The notes beneath the pieces were generated by a model. The model worked only from the letters and a program-made list of their open reading frames with translations, was not told the origin of the DNA and did no database searches. Source: Takashimella koratensis (taxonomy: Eukaryota > Basidiomycota > Tremellomycetes > Trichosporonales > Tetragoniomycetaceae). From it: 64,000 bases of DNA. The stretch is from positions 1,550,001 to 1,614,000 of the forward strand of contig BCKT01000005.1 of NCBI GenBank assembly GCA_003116875.1, given 5' to 3'. The position numbers and the translations under genes are program-made. Below are positions 23,277 through 35,577 of this stretch, one piece after another (position 1 is the first letter of the stretch; each line of letters starts with the position of its first letter).

Positions 23277-24791
23277 ATGGGCGACACCCTCATCCGCCTC
23301 TCTGCCTCCCCTTCTCCTCCACCATCTATCCACTCCCGTTCCCCTTCTCCCGATCACACCGGTGACCATGGTCCGGCCGGCTCGACCTCTACCCGGACCC
23401 TCATCTCTAACCCCCTTGCCTCTGGGTCCAAACGCCTCGGGGGGAACGCAGGCGAGACCGAGCGGAGACCTATGTTGGGACTCCGAGAATTAGCAGAGAT
23501 GTACCACCGGGAACGAAAAGACAAGGCGAAGCAAACGAGGACAGTGACCGCAAGTACGGGCAGTACTGGCTTCCCGTCACCGTCACTATCGTCCTTATCT
23601 TCACCGTCAACCTCGGCGTTCACATCACCCACCAGTTCAGTAGTTGGTACTATGGGTTCACCACCAGCTTACGAATTCGCCATTTCCCAAACCTCGCTAA
23701 ACGGTCTCGGCTCGCCTAGTCTTAGTGAACCAGGTACCCCAACCACGCCTAGTTCGGGGGTTCTCCCAAGCTCCACTTCGGGTTTGGGACACGTAGGATC
23801 TCCACTTGTCGGTTCTAGCTGGACATCGTCGTCAGGTCCCGGCGATGGGATAGGGACAGGCGAAGGTGAGAGGGATGGAGATGGTGAAGAGAGTGATGGA
23901 GAGAATGGAACGAGAAGGATCGCGATCGTTCATGGACCAGTAGGAACGCCAACATTTGCTAGTGATGCGATTATAAAAGGTTGGAAAGTGGTAGGAGGGA
24001 AAAGCTGGACAGGGGGTGGGAAAGTCGGAGCCTATGTTGGTGAGTTACGACCAGGTCTTTCGAGCTTAACACACCGGGGCTCGGGCTCGAGCATTGATAT
24101 CTTCACTATAGCAAGTTAGGGGCGACCAGGGGCTGACATGTGATTCGCAGTATACGACATCTCCATCTCACTTCGTTCTGTACGTCTATCTTTCGCCCCT
24201 TTCCATTCACTCTCTCTTCACCACACTGATACTGTGCACAGGGTGGAGAAATCAACATTTTACGACGATATACCGACTTTGTAGTTCTTCGTGAACTGCT
24301 GAAAGAGAGATTTCCAGTGAGTCCATGCCAAGTGAACGAGTTTCTATTCCCAACCAGTTCCCGTTTTTCAAGTTTATTTTTCTCGCGTGTTGTAAAGATT
24401 ACTGATTGGTGTCAGTATCTACGACGTACGATCCCTTCTTTACCAGGGAAGAACCACATGTGTACGTCTCCTCTTCGACCCTATTACTCCCTTCTCACCT
24501 CTTTCTTCCTCTCATCGTTCACTTCTCACTTCTCTCTTCTCTGTTTCACTACTTTCCACACTTTCACTACTTTCACCCCTAACCTCGTCGTTAGCCAAAT
24601 TCTCACCGGATTTCTTATCCGAGCGTCAAACTAAACTTCAACGTTTTCTACGTACCGTTATCCTTCATCCTGAGACTGGTCGAGGTGGAGTTGGGTCGGT
24701 TCTCGGTCAGTGGGTTTTAGATCGGGGCGAGGAAAGCAATGTCGCTGGGGCTCGGGTTGGGGCTGGGGTTGGGGTCCGGTCGGGACCGTGA
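23277..24791 (+). CDS. PX-domain phosphoinositide-binding protein (YPT35-like)
   Basis: Five exons (23277-24039, 24151-24179, 24242-24316, 24416-24461, 24595-24791). The first about 235 residues are Ser/Pro/Thr/Gly-rich and disordered. The C-terminal PX domain starts at IIKGWKVVGG and runs through AYVVYDISISLRS, INILRRYTDFVVLRELL (RRYTDF carries the PI3P-contacting Arg), IPSLPGK, FLSERQTKLQRFLRTVILHP, and a Gly/Val tail. Position of PX at the C-terminus after a long linker resembles Ypt35-type endosomal proteins; a sorting-nexin relative is also possible. Introns have CTGAC/CTAAC branch sites. Likely peripheral to endosomes. Confidence 0.85.
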
Positions 24792-25011
24792 GTCATGTTC
24801 GCGAGCGTTCAAGTAGAGTTGTATCCGACATCCTGGGTCACATATCAGTATCTACAATCCTCATCCCATCCCATCTTATCATATCTCGTCATTTCGTCAT
24901 TTCGTCATCTTGTCCTAACCTACCCTATCTAATACATTAAAACATCTTGTATCCATCTTCCATCTTTTCTTTGTCTACACATTTTCTCTTTCCATTGACC
25001 TTGACCCAAAT

Positions 25012-28000
25012 CTAATCATCAAAAGTAAACCAAGCGTCACCTTCCCAATGACTCAAGAACGAATCGACATTGAAATCCGATCTTGACCCATCTCCTTGTC
25101 CATGTCCTTGTCCTAAACCATGTCCCTGTCCTTGCCCTTGACCCTCTCTCTCAGCCGCGCCTACTTTCCCAGCTCCCCCAACCCCACCGACTCCCCCAGC
25201 CCCACCAACCCCGCCTAACCCATCCCAATGTCCATGATAACTTCCAACTTGTCCCGGTCGTCCATCTGTCCATATCCCTTCCCCAAACCAAGCTTCATCC
25301 ACTGCTCCTAGACCCCATTCGTTCCCTACTCCCGACCCAGTTGTCTCATTCTCCATCCCATTCCCTACTCCTTGCCCTGAACCACCACCACCACCACCAC
25401 CGATACCACTTCCACCTGTCCCAACTCCACCCCCAGCCCCAGCCCCTCCCCCAACGACGGCTCCAGGCCCTTCCACGGACCCAGGAGTCGCACCTTGACT
25501 GCCTCCAGTCCCGACCGTACTAGGTGCCCTCGAAGGTACTTGAGGATCCACCACACCTCCAAGTGTCGCAGGAACTCCCGGTATCGTTGATAGGCTAGGC
25601 AGATTGGCGAAGAATGGAAAGTTGAATGCGGAGAAATGTTGGGAGGGGCCAAGGAGGTGGTCAAGGTTGAAATCGCCGACGAGTCCACTGCCTCCGCCTC
25701 CGGCTCCACCTCCGCCGCCCCCGCCCCCGCCGCCACTAATGAGCGGAGGTCTATGTTGAAGTTCGATTTCACCCGGATCGCCGGGACTGGTACTCATAAT
25801 TGACCCTCCGCCCGCTCCCGTTCCCGGTTCCATATTTGAGCCAGGCGGTGTCGAAGTCGACGTGAAGAAAGGAAGTTGTAGATTCGGAAACGGATTATCA
25901 TTCCAAGTCGCTACGTTCGAATTCGTCATTTGTCCCGAACCTGATCCGACCCCGGCGGTCTCAACTCCACTGGCGGGTGTCCAAGACGCGTTGGAAGGAC
26001 CGGAAACGCCCTGTGCCTGGGTTTGGCTGGACCATCCATACGAAGCGTGCGACGGTCCAGCGGAAGGTCGACTAGTAGGAACTCTACCCCCATCGACGCT
26101 CCCATACGAGACCGACGTAGCCGTGGTAGGAGGTGAAACGTGTCCTCCTACATTAGGGGGAGAGATATGTCCACCGATCGGAACAACCGTCGGAGGTGAG
26201 ACAGCCCAAGGTCCCGTCCCTCCCCCTCCCCCTCCTCCGGGGGGCGAAACGAGCGCTGCCAGAGAAGCAAAAGACGATCGAGTCCATTGTCTACCTGACG
26301 CTAACGTCGGCTCTACTTGGTGGTCACCACTTGTCGTGCCGCTGGACGTGGATGGTGAAGTACGGGTAACAGGCTGAGAAGGTGGAGGCATGAAACCCAA
26401 GTATCCTGTGTTTCCCTGAACCTGAACCAACGGACCCGAGACACTTGGTGGTAGGGGTGGGGCGTAACTCGTTGTATTGTACCCTTGAAGGGCCGGTTCA
26501 ATCATCTTCGTCGAGTGAGATGCGATCGGCGTGAGGGGACGTCCACTCCCAGGTGAGGTAGGTACAGGTATCCGTGGTGATCCCTTACCCTTAGGTATCG
26601 TCGAATTCACCAAACTCGTCTCTGACCCCATCGATTGTCGGGTAATCGGATTCAATGTCATACCGGGCCCAGTTGAAACCGACGTAGGTGCTCTTGTTCC
26701 GCTTGCACTATTTGTTACAAGGACTTTTGGCGATACTAGATTCCCGCTTCTTCGTCTGTCGGTAGGCGGTGATTTAGAATCTATCCCCGTCGACACGGCG
26801 TCACCTGATTCGGTTCGAGCCTTCTTCACTTGCCTCGGACTAGTCGGTGACGGACCCGAGTCACCCGAAGTCCTCTTCTCCCTCCCAAATCCACTTGCAA
26901 CTCCGCCTCCTCCGACACTGGCAGCACCCGTTACAGCTGTACCACCGATCGTCGGGGAGACCGGATCCCTATCGAGTGTAGAGACCCGCCTCGGACCCGG
27001 TTCGACCAGTAAATGTCTTGGAAACCCGTCTGTCGATTCGGATCCTTCGTCTCTTGACGTACGTTCTCGACTCGTCTTAGGACTGGAGGCGGGTCCAGTT
27101 GTTGACGCCTTGGAGTTGTTACCTATACCCGTGATCGTTTCCGCGCTTCCAGGTATAGCGAAGCCCGTCCCAGATTCGGTGTTACTTCCCGAAGCCGTGC
27201 CACTACTCGCGGTACCTCCGGCTCCCTCAGCCCCGGCCGCCCCAGAACTCGCGCTCGCCCTCTTCCCGCTGGCCTTCTTCCTAGCTTCCTCGGCAGCAAC
27301 ACTCAAAGCCACCCTCGCTCTTGACCGCAAATGCAACAAGACAGGTAACCCATCTTTCGCCCTTGTCCCGTTCTCAGCAGATTCAGCGAGGTCGCACATG
27401 GTCGAGAGGCCCGTGAACGACGGGTGAGCAAAGGACGAGGTAGGTGCTTGGATGCAGATGGCCGCCCTGGGTGGATCCAGATGAGGTCAATAGGCATCCT
27501 GTGGGAAGGGATGAAAGGGGGAACTTACAGACAGATCGCGGATGAGAAAGCGTGAAACCAGAAGAACCACCTAGCAGGTAACAGATTAGCCAATTCCTTG
27601 TTTTTTTTTTGCACTATGAAAGCAACTGGACTCGCCCGCACACTGCGTGTGCCGCACGTATCCGACTCGTACTCACCACCTAATCGCAATAGACGGACTC
27701 CACGCGACCAATTGCTTGACCACATGTACAATCTCTTGTGCACTATGATGTACACTAACAAAACTAGGACTAAACCTCGTCCTTGCTGGAGCTTGAGGAT
27801 CAGCTTTGAGTGCTTTGGCGAATGCGGCTCGGTTTAGGTGAAGACGAGTTTGTGAGATCAAGATACGGATCCCGAATCGTTGGAGGGCCTGTACCGATAC
27901 CGAGAGCATGAACGAGTCAGATCAAGAAATGGGACAGTGAAAAGTGAGGAGAGGGTTGGTGTGGATGTCATCAAGGTCATTGGGTAGGACAAGTGGATGG

Positions 28001-31000
28001 ACGGTACGTACCACATGTCGCGGAACAGAAGAGTCAAGAGGTAAGTCGGTGATTCGGAGATGACACATGAGCGAGTCCGGCAGACCTCTCCAAACTGCAA
28101 CATGTCAACGTTTATCACACAGCCCACCCCTCGTCAATCTCAACAAGACAAGGAAAGTACATCAACTCGACTTACATTTCTCCAACTCGGCGTCAAGGGC
28201 TGCGACTTCAGAGTAAGGCGTAGGCAAGATGTGGATTTGCTATGAATATTGTCAACGTTTATTGATCAACCAGTGTGAACGAGCGCAGGCCGGCGGGGGG
28301 GATCAGTGTCAGGATGGCATGACGTACAATGTTGATCACTTTCTCCATCAATTTGATCAAGAGATGCTGGATAATGTCAGCGGATCACCTTCCCTCCTCG
28401 GGTCCCTTTGGTCTCTTTCTCTCGTGGTGCTTGATAAAACGTACTTTGGCATAATGATCTATACCGCAACGAAAGTCAGCCTTAACACTTGTTCCCAATC
28501 TACACGCGGCACTTGACTCTCCACCCCTCAACTCCCAAATCCCCATCATTCAACCGACTGAGCTCACTCACATCCAGCTTCATCAGCAAGAAATTGTTCA
28601 CCTGCTTCAGGGAACTTTGTATCCGAGTGTTTATTGCTACACGAGCATGGGCTAGGTTATTCGACCAACACCGAGAATCGGCCGAGAGAGTCCGGGTTTT
28701 GGATGAAAAAAAAGGGGGGGAATAGAATCAGCTCAGTGTCAATACTCGATAGAGAGCAATAAAGTCGCGACTTGTCGAGAGATTGGGGGGAGTTGACTTA
28801 CCGACCAAAACTTAACGCCTGGGTTCGGTCGTATTGCTACCAGCTCATCAACATCAGGTCAATCCAGCAGCTCTACCACGTCGAGCCAATAACGGATCGG
28901 TGATTTCGGATACTCACAAGCAACTCCCAATATACCTGACGCCGCTCTTCGACATCGTACATCTGTAGCCCGAATCGCTCGGCATCACGATGAAGACCGA
29001 GCTGTACGATGTGACCCCCACACACGAGGTATATCGTTAATGCGGATCTCAACAGGTGTAAATGAAAAGGTGGATGTGGACGGGTAGGACTCACGCTTTG
29101 TGCAACTTTGATTGCTGAACCTAACATTGGCCAGAAGATGTCTGTCCCGCTGTGGTCTGTGTACAAGTCAGCGCCACCATCCTCGTCTCCGACATCTCGA
29201 CGGGCCTAGAGCTGGAAGAGGTAGGACCAACAACGAGAGACTATGAAAAGGAACGTGTCTCAGTACTCACGGTTATCATTGAGGATAAATGTCCCCATCA
29301 AGTGCATTGCCTGAACCGTAGCCAGACAAGCATGATCAAGCCCAATCAAATCGAAACAAGCTTTCCCAGTGGTATACAGTTCTCCACTCAAAGGATCGAC
29401 TGCGACGCATACGACGTAAACGCAGACATCAAATCAATTTTCGTCGCTTGTTCACGAACTGAACCTGAAACCGAATCATACACTCACAAGGCGGTCGGTT
29501 GAGGTCAAACATTACTCCAAGGGCCATAACGAGGAATACACAAGCTAGTTTATGTGGATGAGGAACGGTTTCGGTATCGTATGCGTTCATTAGAAAGTCG
29601 TTGTCAAAGGTGGGTTTGGGGATAACTTGGTGGCTAAGAAGGTCAGCGGTCAGCGCGGCCCAAGGTCTCTCGCCTCTTCTCTCTCTCTATCGTTTACTGC
29701 GTTCTCCCTCTCACTCCCCCTCGCACACCCCTTCCTACGCCCTTCCCAGACTCCTCCCCTTCCGATTCCGTTTCCCACTGCGCTTCTCCCTTCATCCCTC
29801 CTCCATCTGCATCTCTCTCTTCATCACCTCTGCTTGATCCACTCACATCCAATTAACGTTCTCCCAATACGACCTAACCATCTCTTTCCCTTGCTTATCC
29901 CAATCCGGCAACTTTGCTCTCAGATGAACCAACTCGCTCTTAACCTTCTCCGATGTCGACTTATCCGCCGACCTTCTTTTCACCACGCTCGGCCTCGAAG
30001 TTGACGATCCGGGGGTCGCGGCTGGTGTCGTAACGTTGGATTTGGGTTGCTTGGTCGATACTTGTGTAGCCGAAGGTTCGGGACGAGCGAAACGCGCTGT
30101 GGACTGAGAGACATGGGAGAGAACACCCTCAACTCGGTGCTCCTCACCCTCGACCTCACCCTCCTCGGACCCTTCCTTCGATCCCTCGGAATCCGGATCT
30201 TCCAGCTCACGAAGATGTGCGCTGGCCGCTAGACTGCCCACAAACCTCGTTCCTCCTTGCTCATCAACCACAAGGGTCCCAAACGTTCCTTCCATCTGAT
30301 CATCCGCATCGTCCCCTTCCCCTTCGCCAACCCCACTTCGACTCGTGTCGTCCCTTTCCGCGCGGCTGCTCTCACTTCCTACAGCATGGGCCTCGACCCG
30401 CTCTTCCTCATCTTCCCCTGCTTCACCTTCATCGTCACCTTCATCATCGTCATCCTCCACGCCATCATCGGTGTACTCCCCTTCATCGGCTGAATCTCCA
30501 CGCGGAGTGAGAACACCAGTCTCCGATCCTTCTCGGCTGTATCGGTCGCGACCCGGGCGCGGGGTGTACCGCGCGCTTGAAGAGAGAAGAGGATGAGGGG
30601 CGTCGTTACGGTCTCGTCCCTGGGCGAGAGCGACTTCGAGCTGCGCGATGCGGTTGTGCAGCTGTGATTGTGTCCGGGAGATAACGGAGGAATGTAGTCG
30701 AAGGGATTGGATGGGAAGGATGGGAAGAGACATTGTCAGCGGGTCTGGTCAAAGCCGAAAGGACATGAGGAGAGCGACGGAAGGAGGGAGGTAAGAAGAT
30801 GTAGTGCAGTATACCTCTTCGTTGGTAGCGTCAATCAGTCGACCGTTCTTCCCGCACCGAGTCTCGCCTTGGGGACAGAGATGGCCGCAGCCTCGTCTCT
30901 CGCCTGGAGAGTCAGCTATCGCTCGCCACGGCAAGCAACAAAGACCAAAATGGAAAGAACAGATGACATCCTTCATATCCTTATCGTAGCTACCCCCTAC

Positions 31001-31414
31001 TATCACTCACAAGTCGTACATGGCCACACTCGCGAGCACTTGAGCTTCAACCTGAATAGATAAGACCAATTGAATCAGTTTCTTCATCCCTTATCTACCC
31101 AAAGTCCTTGTCCCTACTCACCGCCTACACTCTGCGCAACTTAGTCGATTCCTGCCCCTATGCAGTTTCTTCCTGGGCTCATCCTTTTGGTCCAAGGTAG
31201 TCTTACTCGAGCTAGCCAGGGGTGATGGTTGCCCTGCCTGCCCAGACCCCGGTGCAGCCGTTGCTCGTTTCCCCACGGACTTGGCCGGCTTGGAAGCAAA
31301 CACGCCGGGGACTGAACCTGCCGCGACGCTACTTGTTGCGCTAGACTGGCGAGAAAGCGGCGAGGCAGGCGCGATAGCGATCGGACGTGGCGCGATGGAG
31401 ATGGGTGGGGGCAT
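25012..31414 (-). CDS. Very large Zn2Cys6 transcription factor with fungal-specific TF domain
   Basis: About 14 exons, over 1,500 residues. The Zn2Cys6 cluster is split by introns: CAECRR at the end of exon 1, LKLKCSRVWPCTTC in exon 2 (near 31020), then ERRGCGHLCPQGETRCGKNG (near 30880). A coiled-coil linker NEELHNRIAQLEVALAQ follows, then a long acidic segment (Glu/Asp runs near 30450). The fungal TF domain continues over short exons: IPKPTFDNDFL, LACVFLVMALGVMFDL, GLHRDAERFGLQ, RRQVYWELLQYDRTQALSFGRP, HSDTKFPE, LIKLMEKVINI, VPRHV, FFWFHAFSSAICLAA. The last exon (27466-25012) is an 820-residue low-complexity tail of Gly, Ser, Pro and Thr, with poly-Gly stretches, ending WEGDAWFTFDD, an acidic-aromatic end that could activate transcription. 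The antisense frame is also open over this exon but has no support. Target unknown. Confidence 0.9.
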
Positions 31415-32152
31415 GGATGGAGAAAGACCTAGGTAGGTCGAAGTGGGTATATTGTGGACGGAGAAAATTCATTGTTCCGTCATGTCATGTCCAGGGTGAG
31501 CCAACGGGCAGGGATCCCGGGGCCTTCGTAAGCAAGCAACAACAATGGTGGGATGCATCCGTGCGTCGTGGAGTCAAGGCTGTCTTGTCTCGATGCTGAC
31601 TTTATGCTTGTCACCGCTGTTCTCAGTCAAGCCTACTGCTTTGCTCGTCCTTCGCTTTCTCACTTGGGCCGTCTAGTCACTTGATGTGGATGCTGGCGGG
31701 GGGCGGGTGATCGGCGCTTGTTGTGCACGTGGGCTACACGTGCGGTGCACATGGCAATATACATCTTCTGATGCCTCCCACTCACTCGGCTGAGACCCGA
31801 GGGATACCGAGAGTCGCGAGCAGCGAGCATAGCAGGATGGAGGGGAGCAATGGAGAGAGCACGTCGAGTAGAGTGGATGAACGTGTCTTGTCTTGTCTTG
31901 TCCTGTCTATTCCCTGGTGACAGGCTATGCAAGGTCATTGCTGAGTCGCTGTCACCCGTGGGTCCATGTGACTGCTCCTTGGCCGGTAAATATAAGCGAG
32001 CGACTAGTCCCTCTTTACTACCGACTATCCCCCGTCACGTCACTCCTTCCTTCAACCGCCCCACCCGGCTCCACTCGACTGTAGAATATTTTCCATCCAC
32101 ATCTCTTCAACACAACATCACTCACTACTCACAACCTACTCAGACTATCACC
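31415..32152. promoter_or_regulatory. Divergent promoter with paired CACGTG sites
   Basis: Between the large Zn2Cys6 gene and the SDR gene. Two CACGTG hexamers at 31726-31731 and 31737-31742 are embedded in a longer near-palindrome from GTGCACGTG to CACGTGCGGTGCAC. A TATA-like AAATATAA lies near 31987-31994, about 160 nt from the SDR start. No gene seen. Confidence 0.55.
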
Positions 32153-33996
32153 ATGGCATTCCGATCCACTCTCTCCCTTGCACGCGCATTCCCACTCGCT
32201 CGGGCTCAGCCCGCAGCTCTCCCCGTCGTCGCAACCGCCTGGTCGGCAGCTCGTGGGCTCTCGACCACCCCTGTTCGCGCCAAGGACGATGGCAAGAAGA
32301 CCCCCGAGGAGCTGGCTGCAGAGTACGAGGAGCACCGTGTCGAGGTCGAGCCAAGTGTCGCCTCCATCGACGAGTCCATCTCGTTCGAGCACCCCCGTGT
32401 GAGTAGCTGCTTGAGCCCTTTCCAGAGCTCGGGAAGCCTCGGCACACCCGGATAGTCTCGTCGCGTGGAGACGGCTTGGATTGAAAGGGAATCAAGGCCG
32501 AGCGCAAGCACTAACACACCCAGGTCTTCCCCCGCGGTGACATTGGCCACGACGTTGTCGCCAACGTTGGTAGGCACACCAAGCGTACCCTCTCGAGCTT
32601 CTCCATGCAGGGCAAGACTTGCGTCGTGACTGGCGCGGCGTCCGGTTTGGTACGTCGTCCATTGTATCAATCAACCACTCTTCCCTCCTCGGGTCCTTTC
32701 CCTCAACCTCGGATTCCTTTCCCCCTTTCTTAACTTCTTCTCCCTCCCCTCCCCCATCCCCTTTCCGCCATGACTAACTCTCCTAGGGCAACATGATGGC
32801 GCGCACATTCGTCGAGTCCGGCGCTGACCGGATCGTACTCATCGACCTCCGCGAGGGTGACGCCAAACACGCCGCCAAGGAGCTCGAGCAGTGGTTCGTT
32901 GACCACGGAGAGGCTGAGCCCGGAGAGATCCAGGCTCTAGGTCTTGGAGCGGACGTCGCGGATGAGGAGTCGGTCAAGCGTGCGTTCGCTGAGATTGACA
33001 AGGCGTTTGGACCTCGTATCGATGTGAGTCGAGCGTCGAGTGTCACATGCAGTGTGTTGCCAGATGTGCTTCATACACAGCACGCTAGATGGATGAGGTT
33101 CAATGTACTGGCCATCTGCTAAAATCCCTTAGGCCGTTGTCACTGCCGCCGGTATCGTCGAGAACTTTATCGCCCACGAGTACCCTACTCCCAAGATCAG
33201 GAAGCTCCTCGACATTAACATTCTCGGTGAGTCTAGCTTTCACGGGCGCTCCTGGCTTCTCCGCTCTTTTATTGGAACTCCTCCTTTTAAGCAGGGCGGG
33301 CTGACATCTGCTCCTCGTAGGCACCTGGTTCTGCGCGCTCGAGGCTGCCAAGCGCATGCCCGAAGGCGGCTCGATCACTCTCATCGGAAGCATGAGTGGT
33401 CAAGTCGTCAACGTCCCTCAACCCCAGACTCCTTACAACTTCTCTAGTACGTCACCGCCACGCTGTCGTGCTATCGAACCATGCCGCTCCATCCCTCGCC
33501 GATAAGACGCTCGCTGACAAATCTACAGAGGCTGCAGTTCGTCACATGGCCCGCTCGCTTGGTGTTGAATGGGCCAAGCAAGGTGTCCGTGTCAACTGCA
33601 TCTCGTGAGTACACTCATCTCCCTCTTTATTACCCTTCCGACCTTGTCGCATGCTGGTCTCTGCTCTCGTTGACTCCGTTAGACCCGGTTACACCCTCAC
33701 CAACTTGACCAAGGTCATCCTCGACAACAACCCGGTGCTTCGTGACACTTGGGTCAACCTCGTCCCCATGGTACGTTACAACGTCGTTGCTCTGGGAAAC
33801 AGTTCAGTAGCTGACACTTCGCAGGGCCGCTTGGCAGACCCATCAGACCTCAAGGGCGCCGTCATCTACCTCGCCTCGGACGCGTCGAAGGTGAGTGCCA
33901 CGAGTGTTCCATTCGTGTCGTTAGGGGGGTCACTGACAGACATAGTACACGACCGGAAGCGAGCTCGTCATCGACGGCGGTTACACCTGCTTGTAG
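32153..33996 (+). CDS. Mitochondrial short-chain dehydrogenase/reductase (arabinitol/mannitol dehydrogenase type)
   Basis: NAD(P)-dependent oxidoreductase, probably acting on a polyol or keto sugar. Nine exons (32153-32398, 32524-32649, 32787-33023, 33133-33226, 33321-33446, 33529-33604, 33683-33770, 33825-33890, 33946-33996). Residues 1-42 form a mitochondrial presequence rich in Arg, Ala and Ser ending RGLSTTPVRAK. The Rossmann motif is TGAASGLGNMM; the acidic residue after beta-2 is LIDLREGD; TAAG replaces NNAG; LDINILGTW carries the Asn; catalytic Ser is in GSMSGQVVN and YNFSK supplies Tyr and Lys; PGYTLTNLT and SELVIDGGYTCL close the domain. SDRs of the sorbose-reductase / D-arabinitol-dehydrogenase group have these marks. 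Substrate is inferred only. Confidence 0.9.
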
Positions 33997-34524
33997 TCGC
34001 TTGCTCGCTTATTTAGGTTGGAGCGAAGATCTTTGCGTTGATAGTAGAAGACTTCGTCACAGTGGGACGGTATGTCGACGATAGGGAACACGATTGGAAG
34101 GACACGAGATCTAGGATAGGAATGGAGAAAAGGGTGCATCTCAAAAGCAAAGCAAAGTACGTTACAAAGAAACAATGAATATCACGATGGTTTCACACCA
34201 GTCAGAAGGGAGAGCGAGGTTCGCAAAGCTATTAGCCATTTGGAAAACGTGTGTTACGCAAGGAGTTAAACGATACATACGTGGAAGCTTCGAGAGCGAC
34301 AGTGCGATCACCCGTCTGCACCAGTGAATATTTAACTGAATCACAAATCTCATACTTCTGTTACTTGGGCGAATACCAGCCTTCGGTCTGAATCTTTTGC
34401 ACTCCAGCTCCTTGCCTACTGTCCGCCTCTTGAGTCGATTCATGATTCCTTCAGGACCCTCATCGGGTTCCGTCCAGACCAGTTTACCATACATTTTCGC
34501 CCACCACAAAGGAAGATAGCTGTG

Positions 34525-34594
34525 CATCGTTGACAGAGCATCGTTGACAGATCATCGTTGACAGATCATCATTAACAGATCATCATTAACAGAT
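34525..34594. repeat. 14-nt tandem repeat, five units
   Basis: Five contiguous units of CATCRTTRACAGAK: three read CATCGTTGACAGA(G/T), two read CATCATTAACAGAT. The two subtypes are grouped, as in stepwise duplication. Confidence 0.9.
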
Positions 34595-34929
34595 CACATT
34601 TCGATGGCTTGAACATATCGCGTACCGATGGGCGGTCCGCGCTCGTTGACCCTCTCGATGCTGGTCGTGCAGTAGTCGTCCATCGATTTGAAGGATTTGA
34701 AACATTCAACACTTTTCGATACGTCTGTCGTTTTGTCAACCCCCTCGTCAGTACCCTCATCAGTACAGCATTCGTTAAAGTACATCATCACAGAGTTGTC
34801 ATGCTCAGAACTGACGCCGAACGACTCGAGTACATCCGGTTCGGATTCGAACCGAAACATGCGCCAGATCTTATGAACGGCTGTGTGTCTCGCTTCGACC
34901 TTCAGTTCGTCCATCTCCAGACGCTGCAT
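34594..34929 (-). CDS. Doubtful orphan ORF
   Basis: 111 codons, acidic, with two Thr-Asp-Glu-Gly repeats (TDEGTDEGVDKTTD). Its stop abuts the 14-nt repeat. No homologue recognised, and no clear intron ties it to the open frame at 34947-35219 on the same strand. May be spurious. Confidence 0.2.
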   Translation of the reverse strand: MQRLEMDELKVEARHTAVHKIWRMFRFESEPDVLESFGVSSEHDNSVMMYFNECCTDEGTDEGVDKTTDVSKSVECFKSFKSMDDYCTTSIERVNERGPPIGTRYVQAIEM

Positions 34930-35577
34930 TTACTCCAAAACCGACATTACTCCTTGCATGTGGCAAGCAGACGCGCTGACTGATCAGTCAAGATGTCTAC
35001 ATATTCTGAACCATAAAATCCTGCAGTTAAGGTGACGATTTCAAGTGCAAAAGGAAACCCCTGGGCGGCCACGTCTCTTTCGTTCTCTTCAGCCATTCGG
35101 CCAGTCGACGGCTCAGCCCGCCGTGGAAGGATGACCGTCGTTGCACTCCCAGAGCTTAGTTCGCCGCCGTTCGAATACTTGGCGTAGAAGGAGACTGACC
35201 AACTAGACGAGAGCGACAAATGGAGCAGGGATGGCAGGCAAAGGTATGGATGCGCGCGAGTTGGTGATCAGGTCAAAGACAACTATTCTCAATGACTCCA
35301 CAGATCCACAAAAGGAATGGTGGAGGCCAATTGGAAAGCTAAAGCAACCACAAGTTAGAGGACAGTGTGTCTATGTATCCATGAAGTGTACCGTAAGCAA
35401 CGTTGTCTCTCGGCTTCCGAGTGTAACATGCGGTCCTCAATAATCAGTACTAAACGCTGTGCATCATGGGGAAACTTAGCTGAATCCGGCTTGAACTACC
35501 TCTAACCTCAAGAAAATGCTATTGGTGGTCGTCCCAAATAGGCGTAGCACTCGGAGGGCCACACGCAAGACGGGGCA

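Larger units (their letters stand above)
33997..35577. other. Intergenic region with repeat and doubtful ORFs
   Basis: No conserved gene found on either strand. It contains the 14-nt repeat at 34525-34594 and a few open frames of 90-125 codons without recognisable features or convincing splice links. Confidence 0.4.

Noticed and set aside
25083..27427. Long plus-strand ORFs opposite the large Zn2Cys6 gene tail
   Set aside because: They are mirror readings of low-complexity, GC-rich codons; they lack splice logic and family marks, while the minus frame is continuous with conserved exons.
34162..35219. Three minus-strand ORFs as one spliced orphan gene
   Set aside because: No donor-acceptor pairs give a continuous frame, and the repeat at 34525-34594 interrupts them.
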